Source: Hirschia sp964351655 (GTDB lineage: Bacteria; Pseudomonadota; Alphaproteobacteria; Caulobacterales; Hyphomonadaceae). From it: a stretch of 64,000 bases of DNA. The notes under the pieces were generated by a model that saw only the letters and a program-made list of their open reading frames with translations, was not told where the DNA came from and did not search any database. How positions within the stretch are numbered: position 1 is the stretch's first letter; each line of letters opens with the position of its first letter. Positions 26,104-34,826 of the stretch are shown one piece after another. Position numbers and translations under genes: made by a program. The DNA lies in NCBI GenBank assembly GCA_964351655.1, contig CAYGPD010000005.1:1-64000 (forward strand). Reading direction: 5' to 3'.

Positions 26104-28389
26104 TTAGAATTGAGTGCGCAAGCCAAACACGATGTTACGCCCGCGTAGTGGCGATTGGTTTTTTACAAAGGACGTGTGAATGAAGGCTAGCTCATCCAGT
26201 AAGTTTGTTGCGCGAATGAACAATTCTGTTGATTGATCTGAATCGGCGTTGAACTTGTAGGATGCTGTGGCATTCAGCATGTTATATCCATCTGTTTGTG
26301 TTTCATAAGATGCGACACTATCTTGTTCGAATGTGTGATAAAACTCGATATCGGTAAGAACTGGCCCTTGGTTCCACTCATAGCGCGCGCCTAGGCGACC
26401 GGGTGGGATACGAGGTAAATTGTCGTTCTCTTTGGTCATTTCAGCATCTACATAATCACCAAATAGTGTTGCACGACCATTTGAAGAAAGATCATAGCTA
26501 ATCTGTCCATCAAGACCGGTAAAAGTAGCATCGGCAGCGACATAGAGTAGGTAATTATGAGGTAAGCCTGTTTCATTATCTGTTTCAATCAATCGCGCAA
26601 AAATATAGTCTTCTATGTCTTGGTGGAAGAGGCCAATTTCATACTGAATTGATCCCTGAGTTTTGCGGAAAGTTAGATTGATAGAATCTGTCGACTCCAT
26701 CACATCTGTTGTGCTTTCAGGGAATCTGGAAGAGGCTCGGCTCGATTGAGATAGTCCAACTTCATAACTATTGGTCGCCAGATTATTTCCATAGGCGTAT
26801 AGTTCGCGGATATTTGGTGCGCGCTCAGAATGAGCAATAGACGCTGCTATTGAATAACTGTCGCTAACATTCCATGTCGCTCCAAGAGAAGCTGAAAGCG
26901 GTTCATGTTTTGCGGCTGGATGCCTCTCTTTGAATAATTCAATGTTGTCGTTTTTTATAGTTTCTCGCCAGTTTTCTCCATACCATGGAATGAAAATATC
27001 GTCATAAACGTCTGATAATTCGGGTGATAATTGGATGCGATATTCCGGTATCGTCACATTGATTTCACGCCAATCTTTACGGATTGCAAAATCCAGATCG
27101 ACTGCACCAAATGAGCGTGTTTCGTTGAGGAATACGCCGAAATTTTCGGTTAGGTGGTATGAGGGGCCGTCAAATCCAAGTCCGTTTTCTGGAAACTCTT
27201 TATGCAAATCGTTGACGTTAATTCCGTTAAATTCGCCGTCTGTATATTGCACGCCAAATGTGCCGGAAAAACCTGCAATTGCCGCATGAGTTAGCTCTAA
27301 GCGGGCATCATATACTTCATTGGTATAGTTGGTGAAGATGAACGGACCATCAATCTCATCATGCTCGTAATCTGTGAAGGAAAGTCGTACGCGCGTGTGG
27401 TCAATACCGGGGATAAGTTTTTCATAATCTGCGCGAATGTCGTAGCGGTCTGCGCGAAGGTTGATTTTTGCTGTGTGTGCGTCAGATGAACCAAAAGGGT
27501 CTTCGTATGCGCCGTGGGAGGCGCAATGAAGGTCTGTGCCGTGTGTGTGGCAGACGGCATTTTTGTGGGAGTGACCCGGCAGCCCGTATTCGCTATCCAT
27601 GCGAGAATAGGCTGCGCCTATATAACCATTAGGGACGATCCAAGATCCGCCAATGCTGTAGCCATTGCCGTCAGAGAAAGAGTCACCAAGTTCATCGCTG
27701 CCAAAATCTCTTGGGACGGAATAGTTTTCGCTGGAGCGATTGAAGCCTTCAAGGTGAAAAGCGAATTGTCCTATCGAGGCGGTTGCGCGCGCGGCCATGG
27801 ATGCCTCTTGATCGCCCAAGCCATAGCGTGCTTCTGCGCCGCCTGAAAAGCCACCTTCAGGCAGAGATTTAGGAATTTTACTGTCGATCAAATTTACTGC
27901 ACCATTAAGTGCATTTCCGCCATAACGCGCTGCTGCTGAACCGCGTAGGACTTCAATTCCATCCAGCAATAATGGCTCGCTGGTGATTGCATGGTCAGGC
28001 GCAACTGATGACACATCAAACAGGTTTGCACCATCGGATAATATTTCTATGCGTGGGACGGTTTGTCCGCGAATAACTGGGCGCGATGCCCCGCCGCCAA
28101 AATTATCTAAGTGAACACCGGGTAGACCCGCCAGAGTTTCACCTAGTCCACCAAGCCGCCTATTGGCTAATTCCTCGCCCGATAGCACCATCACCGGCAA
28201 AGATGTAATCGCATTTTGGCCAGTCAGTGTGCTTGTCACAACAACAGTGTCGATGCGTTGTGCCGTGCTGGCTTCAATTTCTTCTGAATTTGCATCGCTA
28301 ATATCGGCGTAAGCAACACCGCCACCTATCACCGAAATTGCCGTGCTGAGCACTAAATTCTTCCAAAGTAATGTCACATTATTCCCCAT
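26104..28389 (-). CDS. TonB-dependent outer membrane receptor, ZnuD-like (probable zinc uptake)
   Basis: TonB-dependent receptor of 761 residues with signal peptide, plug domain (SLPVMVLSGEELANRR; RGQTVPRIEILSDGANLFDV) and C-terminal beta-barrel ending NIVFGLRTQF with the terminal Phe. A plug-barrel loop rich in His and Cys (GHSHKNAVCHTHG and LHCASHG, about residues 268-290) resembles the zinc-binding loop of ZnuD receptors. The promoter region has a candidate Zur box overlapping the expected site. By analogy it imports zinc, or a related metal complex, across the outer membrane; ligand assignment is inference. The gene is bracketed by an intact VOC gene and a VOC pseudogene. Confidence 0.88.
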   Translation of the reverse strand: MGNNVTLLWKNLVLSTAISVIGGGVAYADISDANSEEIEASTAQRIDTVVVTSTLTGQNAITSLPVMVLSGEELANRRLGGLGETLAGLPGVHLDNFGGGASRPVIRGQTVPRIEILSDGANLFDVSSVAPDHAITSEPLLLDGIEVLRGSAAARYGGNALNGAVNLIDSKIPKSLPEGGFSGGAEARYGLGDQEASMAARATASIGQFAFHLEGFNRSSENYSVPRDFGSDELGDSFSDGNGYSIGGSWIVPNGYIGAAYSRMDSEYGLPGHSHKNAVCHTHGTDLHCASHGAYEDPFGSSDAHTAKINLRADRYDIRADYEKLIPGIDHTRVRLSFTDYEHDEIDGPFIFTNYTNEVYDARLELTHAAIAGFSGTFGVQYTDGEFNGINVNDLHKEFPENGLGFDGPSYHLTENFGVFLNETRSFGAVDLDFAIRKDWREINVTIPEYRIQLSPELSDVYDDIFIPWYGENWRETIKNDNIELFKERHPAAKHEPLSASLGATWNVSDSYSIAASIAHSERAPNIRELYAYGNNLATNSYEVGLSQSSRASSRFPESTTDVMESTDSINLTFRKTQGSIQYEIGLFHQDIEDYIFARLIETDNETGLPHNYLLYVAADATFTGLDGQISYDLSSNGRATLFGDYVDAEMTKENDNLPRIPPGRLGARYEWNQGPVLTDIEFYHTFEQDSVASYETQTDGYNMLNATASYKFNADSDQSTELFIRATNLLDELAFIHTSFVKNQSPLRGRNIVFGLRTQF

Positions 28390-28411
28390 TGAGCAAAAAT
28401 CAGTTTCGTAA

Positions 28412-28426
28412 TGTTATAACGTAACA
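28412..28426 (-). promoter_or_regulatory. Candidate Zur box upstream of the TonB receptor
   Basis: TGTTATAACGTAACA is a 15-nt inverted repeat (arms TGTTA and TAACA) 23 nt upstream of the receptor start. It resembles the alphaproteobacterial Zur motif (half site TGTTATA), and the receptor is of the ZnuD type. Together these suggest repression under zinc sufficiency. Confidence 0.6.
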
Positions 28427-28464
28427 CTGTCAATCGAGAAATCGGTTAGGTTTAAGTAATGAAA

Positions 28465-28660
28465 TGAGGGCTGGGCGTGTTGGTGAATGGGGGGAGTTCA
28501 GCTTGTTCACTATGGGGCAAGCGCAAGTCCAGCTTACCAGATCTACGTTCTTAAAATAGTTTTCTGTTATGGATATAAGGCTAAACGTGTTTGGAAGAAA
28601 ATGTTTAGAGCGTTGGCAATTTGAATAAATGATCGCGCCGTGATGAATTGATTTGAGCGT
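28465..28660 (-). pseudogene. Decayed copy of the VOC gene
   Basis: Read on the minus strand, this stretch translates to LKSIHHGAIIYSNCQRSKHF and ENYFKN, plainly homologous to LKSIHHAAIICSDYQRSKHF and ENYREA of the intact VOC gene at 25587-25970. The start codon has become ACG (28660-28658), there is a one-base deletion near the Glu-Asn-Tyr segment, and the homology fades after about 195 nt with a stop soon after. It is a degraded partial duplicate, in the same direction as the intact gene, on the other side of the TonB receptor. Confidence 0.85.
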
Positions 28661-28731
28661 GGAATTTATTGAAATGAACGAAGGTAAGCCGACATGTCTA
28701 AAAATTTTCAAATGCATGTCGGCTTACTGTG

Positions 28732-29805
28732 TTAGAGCTCAACTCCATTTGCAAAAAACGTATTGTTAAAATCGCTAATCGGCTGATTGCTTTTTAAGCG
28801 ATTAGGAAAGTCTGGATTGGCGAGTGCGCCAGTGCCCAATGCAATAAGATCACCATGCCCTTCTTGGATGATTTTCTGGGCTAAGGTGAGATTATGTAGT
28901 CCACCATTTGCTATCACGGGTAAGTTGGTAAGAGCGCGTGCAAGCTGGGGGAGGCTTGTTCCATTTTCTGTTCTGGCTCCGTGTTCAAACCCTTTTCCTT
29001 CAGTTGCAAAATGAATGTAATCAGTGCCAGCATGAGCAATATCTGCAAAAACGATTTGTGCCATTTTTTCTCCATCGGGCCATTTATAATCAAAATCATT
29101 TACCTTGCCTTGAGAAAGCCGCGTTCCGACAATGAATTCTGGCGAGACGGAGGATTTGATTTTTTGAATGATCTCACAAGTCAGGCGAATTCGATTGTGA
29201 ATTGATCCCCCATACTGATCTTCGCGTGTGTTAGTATATTCTGTTAGGAACTGGTCCAACAAATATCCATTTGCGGCATGAATTTCGACACCGTCAAACC
29301 CCGCGCGTTCAGCTCTTATCGCTGTTTCAACAAATCCTCTGATTACAGCATTGATTTCGTGTTGATTGAATGCGTGAGGTAGGGGGTAAGGACCGTTTGC
29401 TTGGCTATAGTCTTCGAGCATTTTTCGGAGTGGGGGTATACGTGAAGGTGCCCGCGTATTGGATAAGTGTTGGGAGAGTGCGCCAGCGTGCATGAGCTGA
29501 AGGATGATTTTGGTGTCATGTTTATGTATTTGTGAAGTAATCCGCTTCCAACCAGCTTCCTGAGCCTCATGCGTTAAGCCGACTTGGTTTGGATAGGCTT
29601 GAGAAAAACGTGTGTCTGTGTAGCAGCCTTCTGTGATGATGAGGCCAAACTGGCCCTCAGCAAACTGTTCGTAATAATCCATCATTTTTTGAGTTGGAAT
29701 ACCGTCCCCAAGCGTGCTGACGCGTGACATGGGAGCCACGGATATTCGGTTGGAAATACGGGAAGTATTTATCGTAATTGGGGTAAGTAAAGGATGAGAG
29801 GTCAT
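28732..29805 (-). CDS. Old Yellow Enzyme family NADH:flavin oxidoreductase (second copy)
   Basis: Second OYE in the window, only distantly related to the one at 6.4 kb. FMN barrel landmarks: NRISVAPMSRVS, LIITEGCYTD, QLMHAGALSQH, VEIHAANGYLLDQFL and IANGGLHNLTLAQ. ATG at 29805 giving MTSHPLL has an AAGGAGCC site 8 nt upstream; the longer frame of 23 extra codons is rejected. It diverges from an HxlR regulator that starts 132 nt away, the common layout for inducible ene-reductases. The substrate is unknown, probably an electrophile. Confidence 0.92.
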   Translation of the reverse strand: MTSHPLLTPITINTSRISNRISVAPMSRVSTLGDGIPTQKMMDYYEQFAEGQFGLIITEGCYTDTRFSQAYPNQVGLTHEAQEAGWKRITSQIHKHDTKIILQLMHAGALSQHLSNTRAPSRIPPLRKMLEDYSQANGPYPLPHAFNQHEINAVIRGFVETAIRAERAGFDGVEIHAANGYLLDQFLTEYTNTREDQYGGSIHNRIRLTCEIIQKIKSSVSPEFIVGTRLSQGKVNDFDYKWPDGEKMAQIVFADIAHAGTDYIHFATEGKGFEHGARTENGTSLPQLARALTNLPVIANGGLHNLTLAQKIIQEGHGDLIALGTGALANPDFPNRLKSNQPISDFNNTFFANGVEL

Positions 29806-29882
29806 GGAAAGGCTCCTTGTATTGAGGTGGAGCCGCTTTAGATAAACACATATGTGATTTATGAAAGAATGCACATTTTTGT

Positions 29883-29909
29883 TGTATAGCTACATTTTGT
29901 ATACTGTAA
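29883..29909. promoter_or_regulatory. Repeated TGTATA elements in the OYE-hxlR divergent promoter
   Basis: Two similar 12-mers, TGTATAGCTACA (29883-29894) and TGTATACTGTAA (29898-29909), lie between the divergent OYE and HxlR genes. They are candidate operators for the HxlR protein. Confidence 0.45.
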
Positions 29910-29937
29910 CTTTTGTTTGATAGGTGGGAAAAGTTAG

Positions 29938-30288
29938 ATGGAAGATCTAAATATTGTGACAGATTCCACAGATATTTGTCCTACGGAAACAGCTTTGAGT
30001 ATTGTCGGTGGGAAGTGGAAAGGCATGATTTTATTCTATTTATGTAGCGACACGCGTCGTTTTAATGAATTGATGCGCCTTATTCCCAAAATCACGCAAC
30101 GTATGTTGACCAAGCAGCTAAGAGAGCTGGAAGAGTATGGTGTTGTGCATCGCGAGGTTTATGCGCAAATCCCCCCCAAAGTGGAATATTCACTGACACC
30201 ACTTGGTCAAAAATTGGAGCCATTGGTGAAAGAGTTGGGGATTTGGGGCGATATCTTTCTAGCGGAAAACAGCTTGGTAAAAAGATAA
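29938..30288 (+). CDS. HxlR family winged-helix transcriptional regulator
   Basis: Small dimeric winged-helix regulator (116 residues). HxlR signature blocks: ALSIVGGKWKGMILFYL, RRFNELMRLIPKITQRMLT (recognition helix region), LRELEEYGVVHREVYAQIPP and EYSLTPLGQKLEP. An N-terminal Cys (DICPTE) stands where redox- or electrophile-sensing HxlR proteins have theirs. It is divergent from the OYE gene and probably controls it and itself. The signal molecule is unknown. Confidence 0.92.
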   Translation: MEDLNIVTDSTDICPTETALSIVGGKWKGMILFYLCSDTRRFNELMRLIPKITQRMLTKQLRELEEYGVVHREVYAQIPPKVEYSLTPLGQKLEPLVKELGIWGDIFLAENSLVKR

Positions 30289-30369
30289 TTGATAGCGCTG
30301 TGTCACGCATTCAGGGAAAACAGTGCGTGATGGAAAGGTGGGTGTATATCTGGCGATGAAGAAAAGTGG

Positions 30370-30690
30370 AAGCTTCTGTTGCCAGGTGCTTCCGGACCCC
30401 GCCTAGAGTGCTAAAAGTCCCTAGGAGTTTATGCGGTTTGTTCGCACAGCTTACGCTGCGAGAAGCTCACCTTCAGCAAAGTTGTCATTTGCAACTATTT
30501 GCGATTGGGCTTCTAACGGGGCCCATTCGAACGAAATACAAGTCTTTACACGTCCGTCGATCCTATTTCGGCCCCAAATCCAACAGCCAAATGAGCTGGG
30601 TAATTTGGTGGAGCCGCCGGGTACCGCCCCCGGGTCCGAGCCGTTTATTACACAAGGGTTTATCGTTATAGTTCCCGAGGGAACAGATTT
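30370..30690 (-). ncRNA. ssrA: Circularly permuted (two-piece) tmRNA
   Basis: On the minus strand the 3' tRNA half comes first: a T-arm-like GGGGGCGGTACCC and the acceptor strand CGGCTCC (30616-30610) with encoded ACCA ending at 30606. After a spacer of about 30 nt the 5' half begins with GGGGCCG (30575-30569), which pairs with CGGCTCC and includes the G3-U70 pair needed for alanine charging, followed by GGATCGACGG. The tag frame runs from GCA at 30492 to TAA at 30451 and encodes ANDNFAEGELLAA; with the charged Ala this is AANDNFAEGELLAA. A hairpin and T-rich stretch follow near 30370. The outer limits are approximate. Confidence 0.93.
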
Positions 30691-31102
30691 AATATAGGGC
30701 TGATTGCTTAACAGGAAAAGCGTTTTGACTAAGAAAAGTGACAAAGCGGCAGAAAAATAATATTTTTTATGTGGGCGATTAGTAATGGAAGTCTAAAGTC
30801 TCTCTGCACTTACTTGGGACAAGTGTAGAATTCATTCATCAGATGTTGAACTTGTTGTCGGATGAGTGTTTGCAGTCGCTTGCACGGCTTTTTCTTGATT
30901 TTTGTGCGTGTTGTTATGTGCGATTTCTCTTTTTACTGATTCTATAGTACACTGTTTTTAGCAATGCAGCAGAATGCCCTTGTCGCGCTGCCATCATATT
31001 GAAGGAATTGCTGTTTTTCTTCAATGTTGTGGCATGGATGACTAAAAAGATGAGTACATAAAGGGTGCTGAATGTGTTGTTGCTAAAATGGAGGAACACA
31101 TA
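30691..31102. other. Intergenic region between tmRNA and the small ORF
   Basis: No credible gene is seen in these 412 nt. The left part must carry the promoter of the minus-strand tmRNA. The rest has AT-rich, T-tract-containing sequence with no conserved RNA that I recognise. Confidence 0.5.
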
Positions 31103-31300
31103 ATGGATAGAATTTTGAACGCTCGCGCAAATGAAACCGAAACAAATGCGCTTGCACGTCGGCTTGTAGAACGCTCTGGTCTGGATGAAGGCCAAGCTAG
31201 TCAAGCAGTTGAGGACTATCTATACGCGGAAGGTGGTACGATTCGTACAGCTGTTACACCTCCGCAAATTGGTAAAGTAGATTTATCTCAAGCGAGTTAA
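31103..31300 (+). CDS. Small conserved-looking protein, unknown function
   Basis: A 65-residue soluble protein, MDRILNARANETETNALA at the start, then helices with LVERSGLDEGQASQAVEDYL, and a tail ending GKVDLSQAS. The ATG at 31103 has GGAGG 8 nt upstream, a strong site that decides this start over an ATG 15 nt upstream. The composition is balanced and acidic as in a real protein. No family was recognised. A hairpin with T-run follows. Confidence 0.6.
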   Translation: MDRILNARANETETNALARRLVERSGLDEGQASQAVEDYLYAEGGTIRTAVTPPQIGKVDLSQAS

Positions 31301-31349
31301 CGCACGAGAACGCAGTATCCAAGTTTAGTATATTATCTATAGATGATAG

Positions 31350-31385
31350 CGCACGAACGGTGTCTTGCCTGTCCGTTTTTTGCGC
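31350..31385 (+). terminator. Probable terminator of the 65-residue gene
   Basis: GCGCA and AACGG arms pair with CCGTT and TGCGC across a short T-interrupted stem, with a T-run inside the right arm. Confidence 0.5.
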
Positions 31386-31532
31386 TGTCATCTTTTTTGT
31401 TTGAGTTGAATGCTCAGCGATTGCTTACGTTTTTTTCTGTTGCCAATTGTGAAAGATTTCCGACTAGCGACTAATTCTCTGTTATGTAGATCTCCCCTAT
31501 AAATGATGTAGCGCTTAAATAGGGAGTGAGGC

Positions 31533-32219
31533 ATGACTCTTCTTAATTGGTCCCCAAAACAGAGACCTGATAAATCCATCATTGAGGGAAAATTTGTTCG
31601 ACTGGAAAAGTTGAATACGATCAAACATGCTGAAGCCTTGTTTGAAACTATCGGCACGCCTGAAGAGAGAATTCGAGCGCCCTTTTTAAAAGTTGAAGGC
31701 GGGGAAGATATTGAAGGGTTCACTCGATGGATCGACCAATGTGCAGGCAGCCTTGTTGATGAATTCTACGCCATTGTAGATTTGCAAACGGGAAAGGTTG
31801 TTGGAAAACAAGCTTTTCTGCGCATCGACCCCGCGAACGGAAGTATTGAGATGGGTTATGTTCATTGGTCTCCCATGATGGCGCGCAGCGCAAAAGCTAC
31901 GGAAGCTTTTTATCTAATGGCTAATTATGTATTTGAGGATTTGGAATACAGGCGATTTGAATGGAAATGTGATAGCTTAAATGCGCCGTCTTGGGCCGCA
32001 GCTGAGCGGTTTGGTATGCAGTATGAAGGTATATTCCGTAACCATATGGTAAGGTATGGGAAAAGCAGAGATACAGCGTGGTTCTCTCTTATTGATAGTG
32101 AGTGGCTTCAAACGAAATTAGGATTTGAGCGCTGGTTATCTTCTGAAAACTTCAATGAGAATGGTCAACAAATAGAGACGTTACGAGATTGTATATCGCG
32201 TGCACGTAAGACAGGGTGA
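31533..32219 (+). CDS. GNAT family N-acetyltransferase (RimJ/RimL type)
   Basis: Acetyl-CoA-dependent N-acetyltransferase of the RimJ/RimL subgroup, which acetylates ribosomal protein N-termini or small amines. Fold cues: VRLEKLNTIKHAEALF at the N-terminus, GKQAFLRIDPANGSIEMGYV, MARSAKATEAFYLMANYVFE where motif A binds CoA, and RRFEWKCDSLNAPSWAAAERFG, which is the typical RimJ/L block. The 228 residues match the family. It has a GGAGTGAGG site before the ATG. The substrate cannot be assigned. Confidence 0.85.
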   Translation: MTLLNWSPKQRPDKSIIEGKFVRLEKLNTIKHAEALFETIGTPEERIRAPFLKVEGGEDIEGFTRWIDQCAGSLVDEFYAIVDLQTGKVVGKQAFLRIDPANGSIEMGYVHWSPMMARSAKATEAFYLMANYVFEDLEYRRFEWKCDSLNAPSWAAAERFGMQYEGIFRNHMVRYGKSRDTAWFSLIDSEWLQTKLGFERWLSSENFNENGQQIETLRDCISRARKTG

Positions 32220-32246
32220 TATTAATTTTAGGTTTTGAAGTAGCGC

Positions 32247-32843
32247 TCATTGCCGTTCAGGCTTTATACCAACGAAGGTTTTATCGCAGAAGTCTTTGAT
32301 GTTTTTGTTGTCGGATTCAATATCGCCGGTCAATTCGCCATAGGGGGTTAAGAGGATTTCTTTGGTGCCTCCATTAATACCAGCAATAAAAATCGGAACT
32401 TGCGCTTCATAGGCTATTCTCAAATAGCCGGGTCTATATCTTTCGACTTTGGATCTTGTACCTTCTGGCGCAATGCCGAGCCAGACGTTCTCGTTGTTTT
32501 TGAACCATTCTGCCATCTGCTCTGATACGTTCTGAGCTTTCTGCCTATCAATTGGAATGCCGCCAAGCCATTTGAAAAAGCCGGCCATCGGAAAAAAGAA
32601 TGCTTCTTTCTTCATCATAAATGACATTCTTAAGCCGACAGATTGCATGGAAGCCATAGCAACAATGAAATCTAGATTTGAAGTATGTGGAACACCTAGA
32701 ACCAATACCTTTTTTATATTGGGGAGCTGGCCTGTTATTTTCCAACCTAGTAATTTGAGCACGAGGCTGCCAAGCCATCTCGTCATACTATTGCCCATAC
32801 GGGGAGTATGCGGGCTTACAGTTGGATTATTGTATGCAGCCAT
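32247..32843 (-). CDS. 1-acyl-glycerol-phosphate acyltransferase-like (PlsC fold)
   Basis: Membrane-associated acyltransferase of the PlsC/LPLAT fold. The catalytic HX4D motif is HTSNLD, with the downstream EGTRSK block that binds the acyl acceptor. An N-terminal amphipathic helix anchors it. At 198 residues it is short and lacks the extra C-terminal helices of PlsC, so it fits the small relatives acting in lipid remodelling. ATG at 32843 is used; ATG at 32795 (MGNSMTRW) is an alternative. It is convergent with the GNAT gene. Confidence 0.82.
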   Translation of the reverse strand: MAAYNNPTVSPHTPRMGNSMTRWLGSLVLKLLGWKITGQLPNIKKVLVLGVPHTSNLDFIVAMASMQSVGLRMSFMMKKEAFFFPMAGFFKWLGGIPIDRQKAQNVSEQMAEWFKNNENVWLGIAPEGTRSKVERYRPGYLRIAYEAQVPIFIAGINGGTKEILLTPYGELTGDIESDNKNIKDFCDKTFVGIKPERQ

Positions 32844-33036
32844 TCTTTAATTCCGTTGGACATTTTCGGTTGGACGTATCCTTACGACATGCACCATTTT
32901 GTTCAAACGTCAAAACGGATTGAATCGATTATTCTTTCTCGAGGGAGGGGGATTAGGTTTCAATAAGTAGCTTTTGTGAATAAAGGGCGTTAAAAATCTA
33001 GCCCTAAAGACCTATTGGACAGAAATGGAACTGACT

Positions 33037-33750
33037 ATGAGTATTCAAACTAGGCAAGTGGAATACAAAGACGGCGATACAAATTGTATTGGTCTTTTAG
33101 CTTGGGATGATACTTTAGGGCAGAGACCGTGCGTGATGGTTGCTCCTGATTGGAGGGGGCGCTCGGACTTTGGAGATAACAAAGCTGAAGAGTTAGCTAA
33201 GCTAGGTTATGTGGGATTTGCCATTGATCCATATGGTGAGGGGCGAGCTGGGACAAATGCTGACGAAAATGCCGCTTTGATGATGCCATTGAAAAATGAT
33301 CGTGCAAAATTGAAGGCTCGCTTGTTGGCAACATTAGACGCAGCACGAAATTTCGATGAAGTACAAAGCGATTCTATTGCGATTATAGGCTTTTGTTTTG
33401 GCGGTATGTGTGCGCTGGATTTAGCGAGAACGGGTGAGGATATTAAGGCTGCAATCAGCTGTCATGGGTTATTTGAGGGAAATGGACTGGCGGATAATCG
33501 CATTCAAGCGAGTGTGCTGGCTTTACACGGCTATGATGATCCAATGGCACCACCGGAAATGATCATTGCGCTTGGAAATGAGCTGAAGCGGGCTAAGTGT
33601 GATTGGCAAATACATGCTTATGGAGGTACGTTGCACTCGTTTATGAATCCTAACGCAAATGCGCCTGAAAATGGTACGCAATTTCACGAGGTGTCCAATA
33701 GGCGCGCGTGGCTGGCTGCGACACAATTATTGTCAGACGTGTTTGCCTGA
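33037..33750 (+). CDS. Dienelactone hydrolase family protein
   Basis: Alpha/beta-hydrolase of the dienelactone hydrolase family with a Cys nucleophile: the elbow reads IIGFCFGGMCALDLA, with the acid in HGYDDPMAP and the His in LHSFMNP. The 237-residue length is normal. ATG at 33037 is chosen (MSIQTRQVEY), with another ATG 12 nt upstream. It is not next to an aromatic degradation cluster, so a general esterase or dehalogenase-like role is as likely as lactone cleavage. Substrate unknown. Confidence 0.88.
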   Translation: MSIQTRQVEYKDGDTNCIGLLAWDDTLGQRPCVMVAPDWRGRSDFGDNKAEELAKLGYVGFAIDPYGEGRAGTNADENAALMMPLKNDRAKLKARLLATLDAARNFDEVQSDSIAIIGFCFGGMCALDLARTGEDIKAAISCHGLFEGNGLADNRIQASVLALHGYDDPMAPPEMIIALGNELKRAKCDWQIHAYGGTLHSFMNPNANAPENGTQFHEVSNRRAWLAATQLLSDVFA

Positions 33751-33792
33751 TTGAGTGCCTGCGGGCATAAAGTGAGTATAAGAAACTGATTC

Positions 33793-33815
33793 TTGCTGGC
33801 TAAATATGCCAGCAA
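33793..33815 (+). repeat. Perfect 8-bp hairpin between the hydrolase and thyA
   Basis: TTGCTGGC and GCCAGCAA flank a 7-nt AT-rich loop. It has no U-tract, so a terminator is uncertain; it sits 25 nt before the thyA start. Confidence 0.45.
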
Positions 33816-33839
33816 ATAAGACACTGAAAGTGCTGATCT

Positions 33840-34634
33840 ATGCGCCAATATCTAGATTTACTTCAAGACGTTTTAGACAATGGGGTTGAGCGTAGCGATC
33901 GAACCGGCACTGGCACAAAAGGTGTGTTTGGACGCCAGATGCGTTTTGATTTATCCGATAGTTTTCCTTTGCTAACCACCAAGAAGCTGCATCTGCGTTC
34001 AATTATTATTGAGCTGCTTTGGTTTCTAAAGGGCGATACCAACATCAAGTATCTTCAAGATAATAAGGTAAGCATATGGGATGAGTGGGCTGACGAGAAT
34101 GGAGATCTTGGTCCAGTATACGGAAAGCAGTGGCGCTCGTGGGCTGCGCCTGATGGGCGAGTTATTGATCAAATTTCGTGGGTTTTGAATGAGATTAAGA
34201 CCAACCCAAATTCGCGCCGCTTGATTGTATCTGCGTGGAATCCTGCAGATGTAAACGATATGGCTTTGCCGCCATGTCATTGCTTGTTCCAATTTTTTGT
34301 CGCGGAAGGAAGATTGAGCTGTCAGCTTTATCAGCGTTCTGCGGATGTGTTTTTAGGGGTTCCGTTTAATATAGCTTCCTACGCATTGCTGACGATGATG
34401 ATGGCGCGAGCGACAGGATTGAAGCCAGGAGAGTTTGTGCACTCATTTGGAGATGCGCATTTATATATGAATCACATTGAGCAAGCTAAACTACAGTTGT
34501 CTCGTGAGATTCGGACTCCTCCTAAGATGATACTTGCCCCTACGAAAACTAATCTTTTGGGGTGGGATTACGAAGATTTCACACTGGAAGAATATGACCC
34601 ACATCCAACGATTAGAGCGCCAATCGCGGTCTAG
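33840..34634 (+). CDS. thyA: Thymidylate synthase
   Basis: Methylates dUMP to dTMP using 5,10-methylenetetrahydrofolate, producing dihydrofolate for DHFR, encoded 1.5 kb downstream. At 264 residues it matches the E. coli enzyme in length, and the active-site Cys falls at position 146 in ALPPCHCLFQF. Other landmarks: RTGTGTKGVFG near the N-terminus, RRLIVSAWNPAD and SYALLTMMMA. The start is ATG. It is separated from folA by the 11-mer-repeat lipoprotein and the VUT transporter, so it is not a simple thyA-folA operon. Confidence 0.97.
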   Translation: MRQYLDLLQDVLDNGVERSDRTGTGTKGVFGRQMRFDLSDSFPLLTTKKLHLRSIIIELLWFLKGDTNIKYLQDNKVSIWDEWADENGDLGPVYGKQWRSWAAPDGRVIDQISWVLNEIKTNPNSRRLIVSAWNPADVNDMALPPCHCLFQFFVAEGRLSCQLYQRSADVFLGVPFNIASYALLTMMMARATGLKPGEFVHSFGDAHLYMNHIEQAKLQLSREIRTPPKMILAPTKTNLLGWDYEDFTLEEYDPHPTIRAPIAV

Positions 34635-34826
34635 TTTTTATCTCAATATAGCAGTCGGCTTGATTTATAATCCTTTAAATACAGGGTCTTAAATTTATAT
34701 CGGTTTGATAAATTGTGTCGATGAGAAGGCTGATTTTGAAGGAAAAAATAATTTTTGTTCGTACCGCGAAAAAAGCTTAAATGTAATAAAGGGTTGATTT
34801 TTTCTTAAAAATAATGCGGAAAGTAT

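Noticed and set aside
28430..28717. 95-codon minus-strand frame downstream of the second OYE
   Set aside because: Only the middle part is homologous to the VOC gene and the start codon of that copy is lost, so it is annotated as a pseudogene.
30451..30744. 97-codon minus-strand frame ending in ANDNFAEGELLAA
   Set aside because: Its last 13 codons are the tmRNA tag, and the frame runs through the tRNA-like halves; it is the tmRNA gene and not a protein gene.
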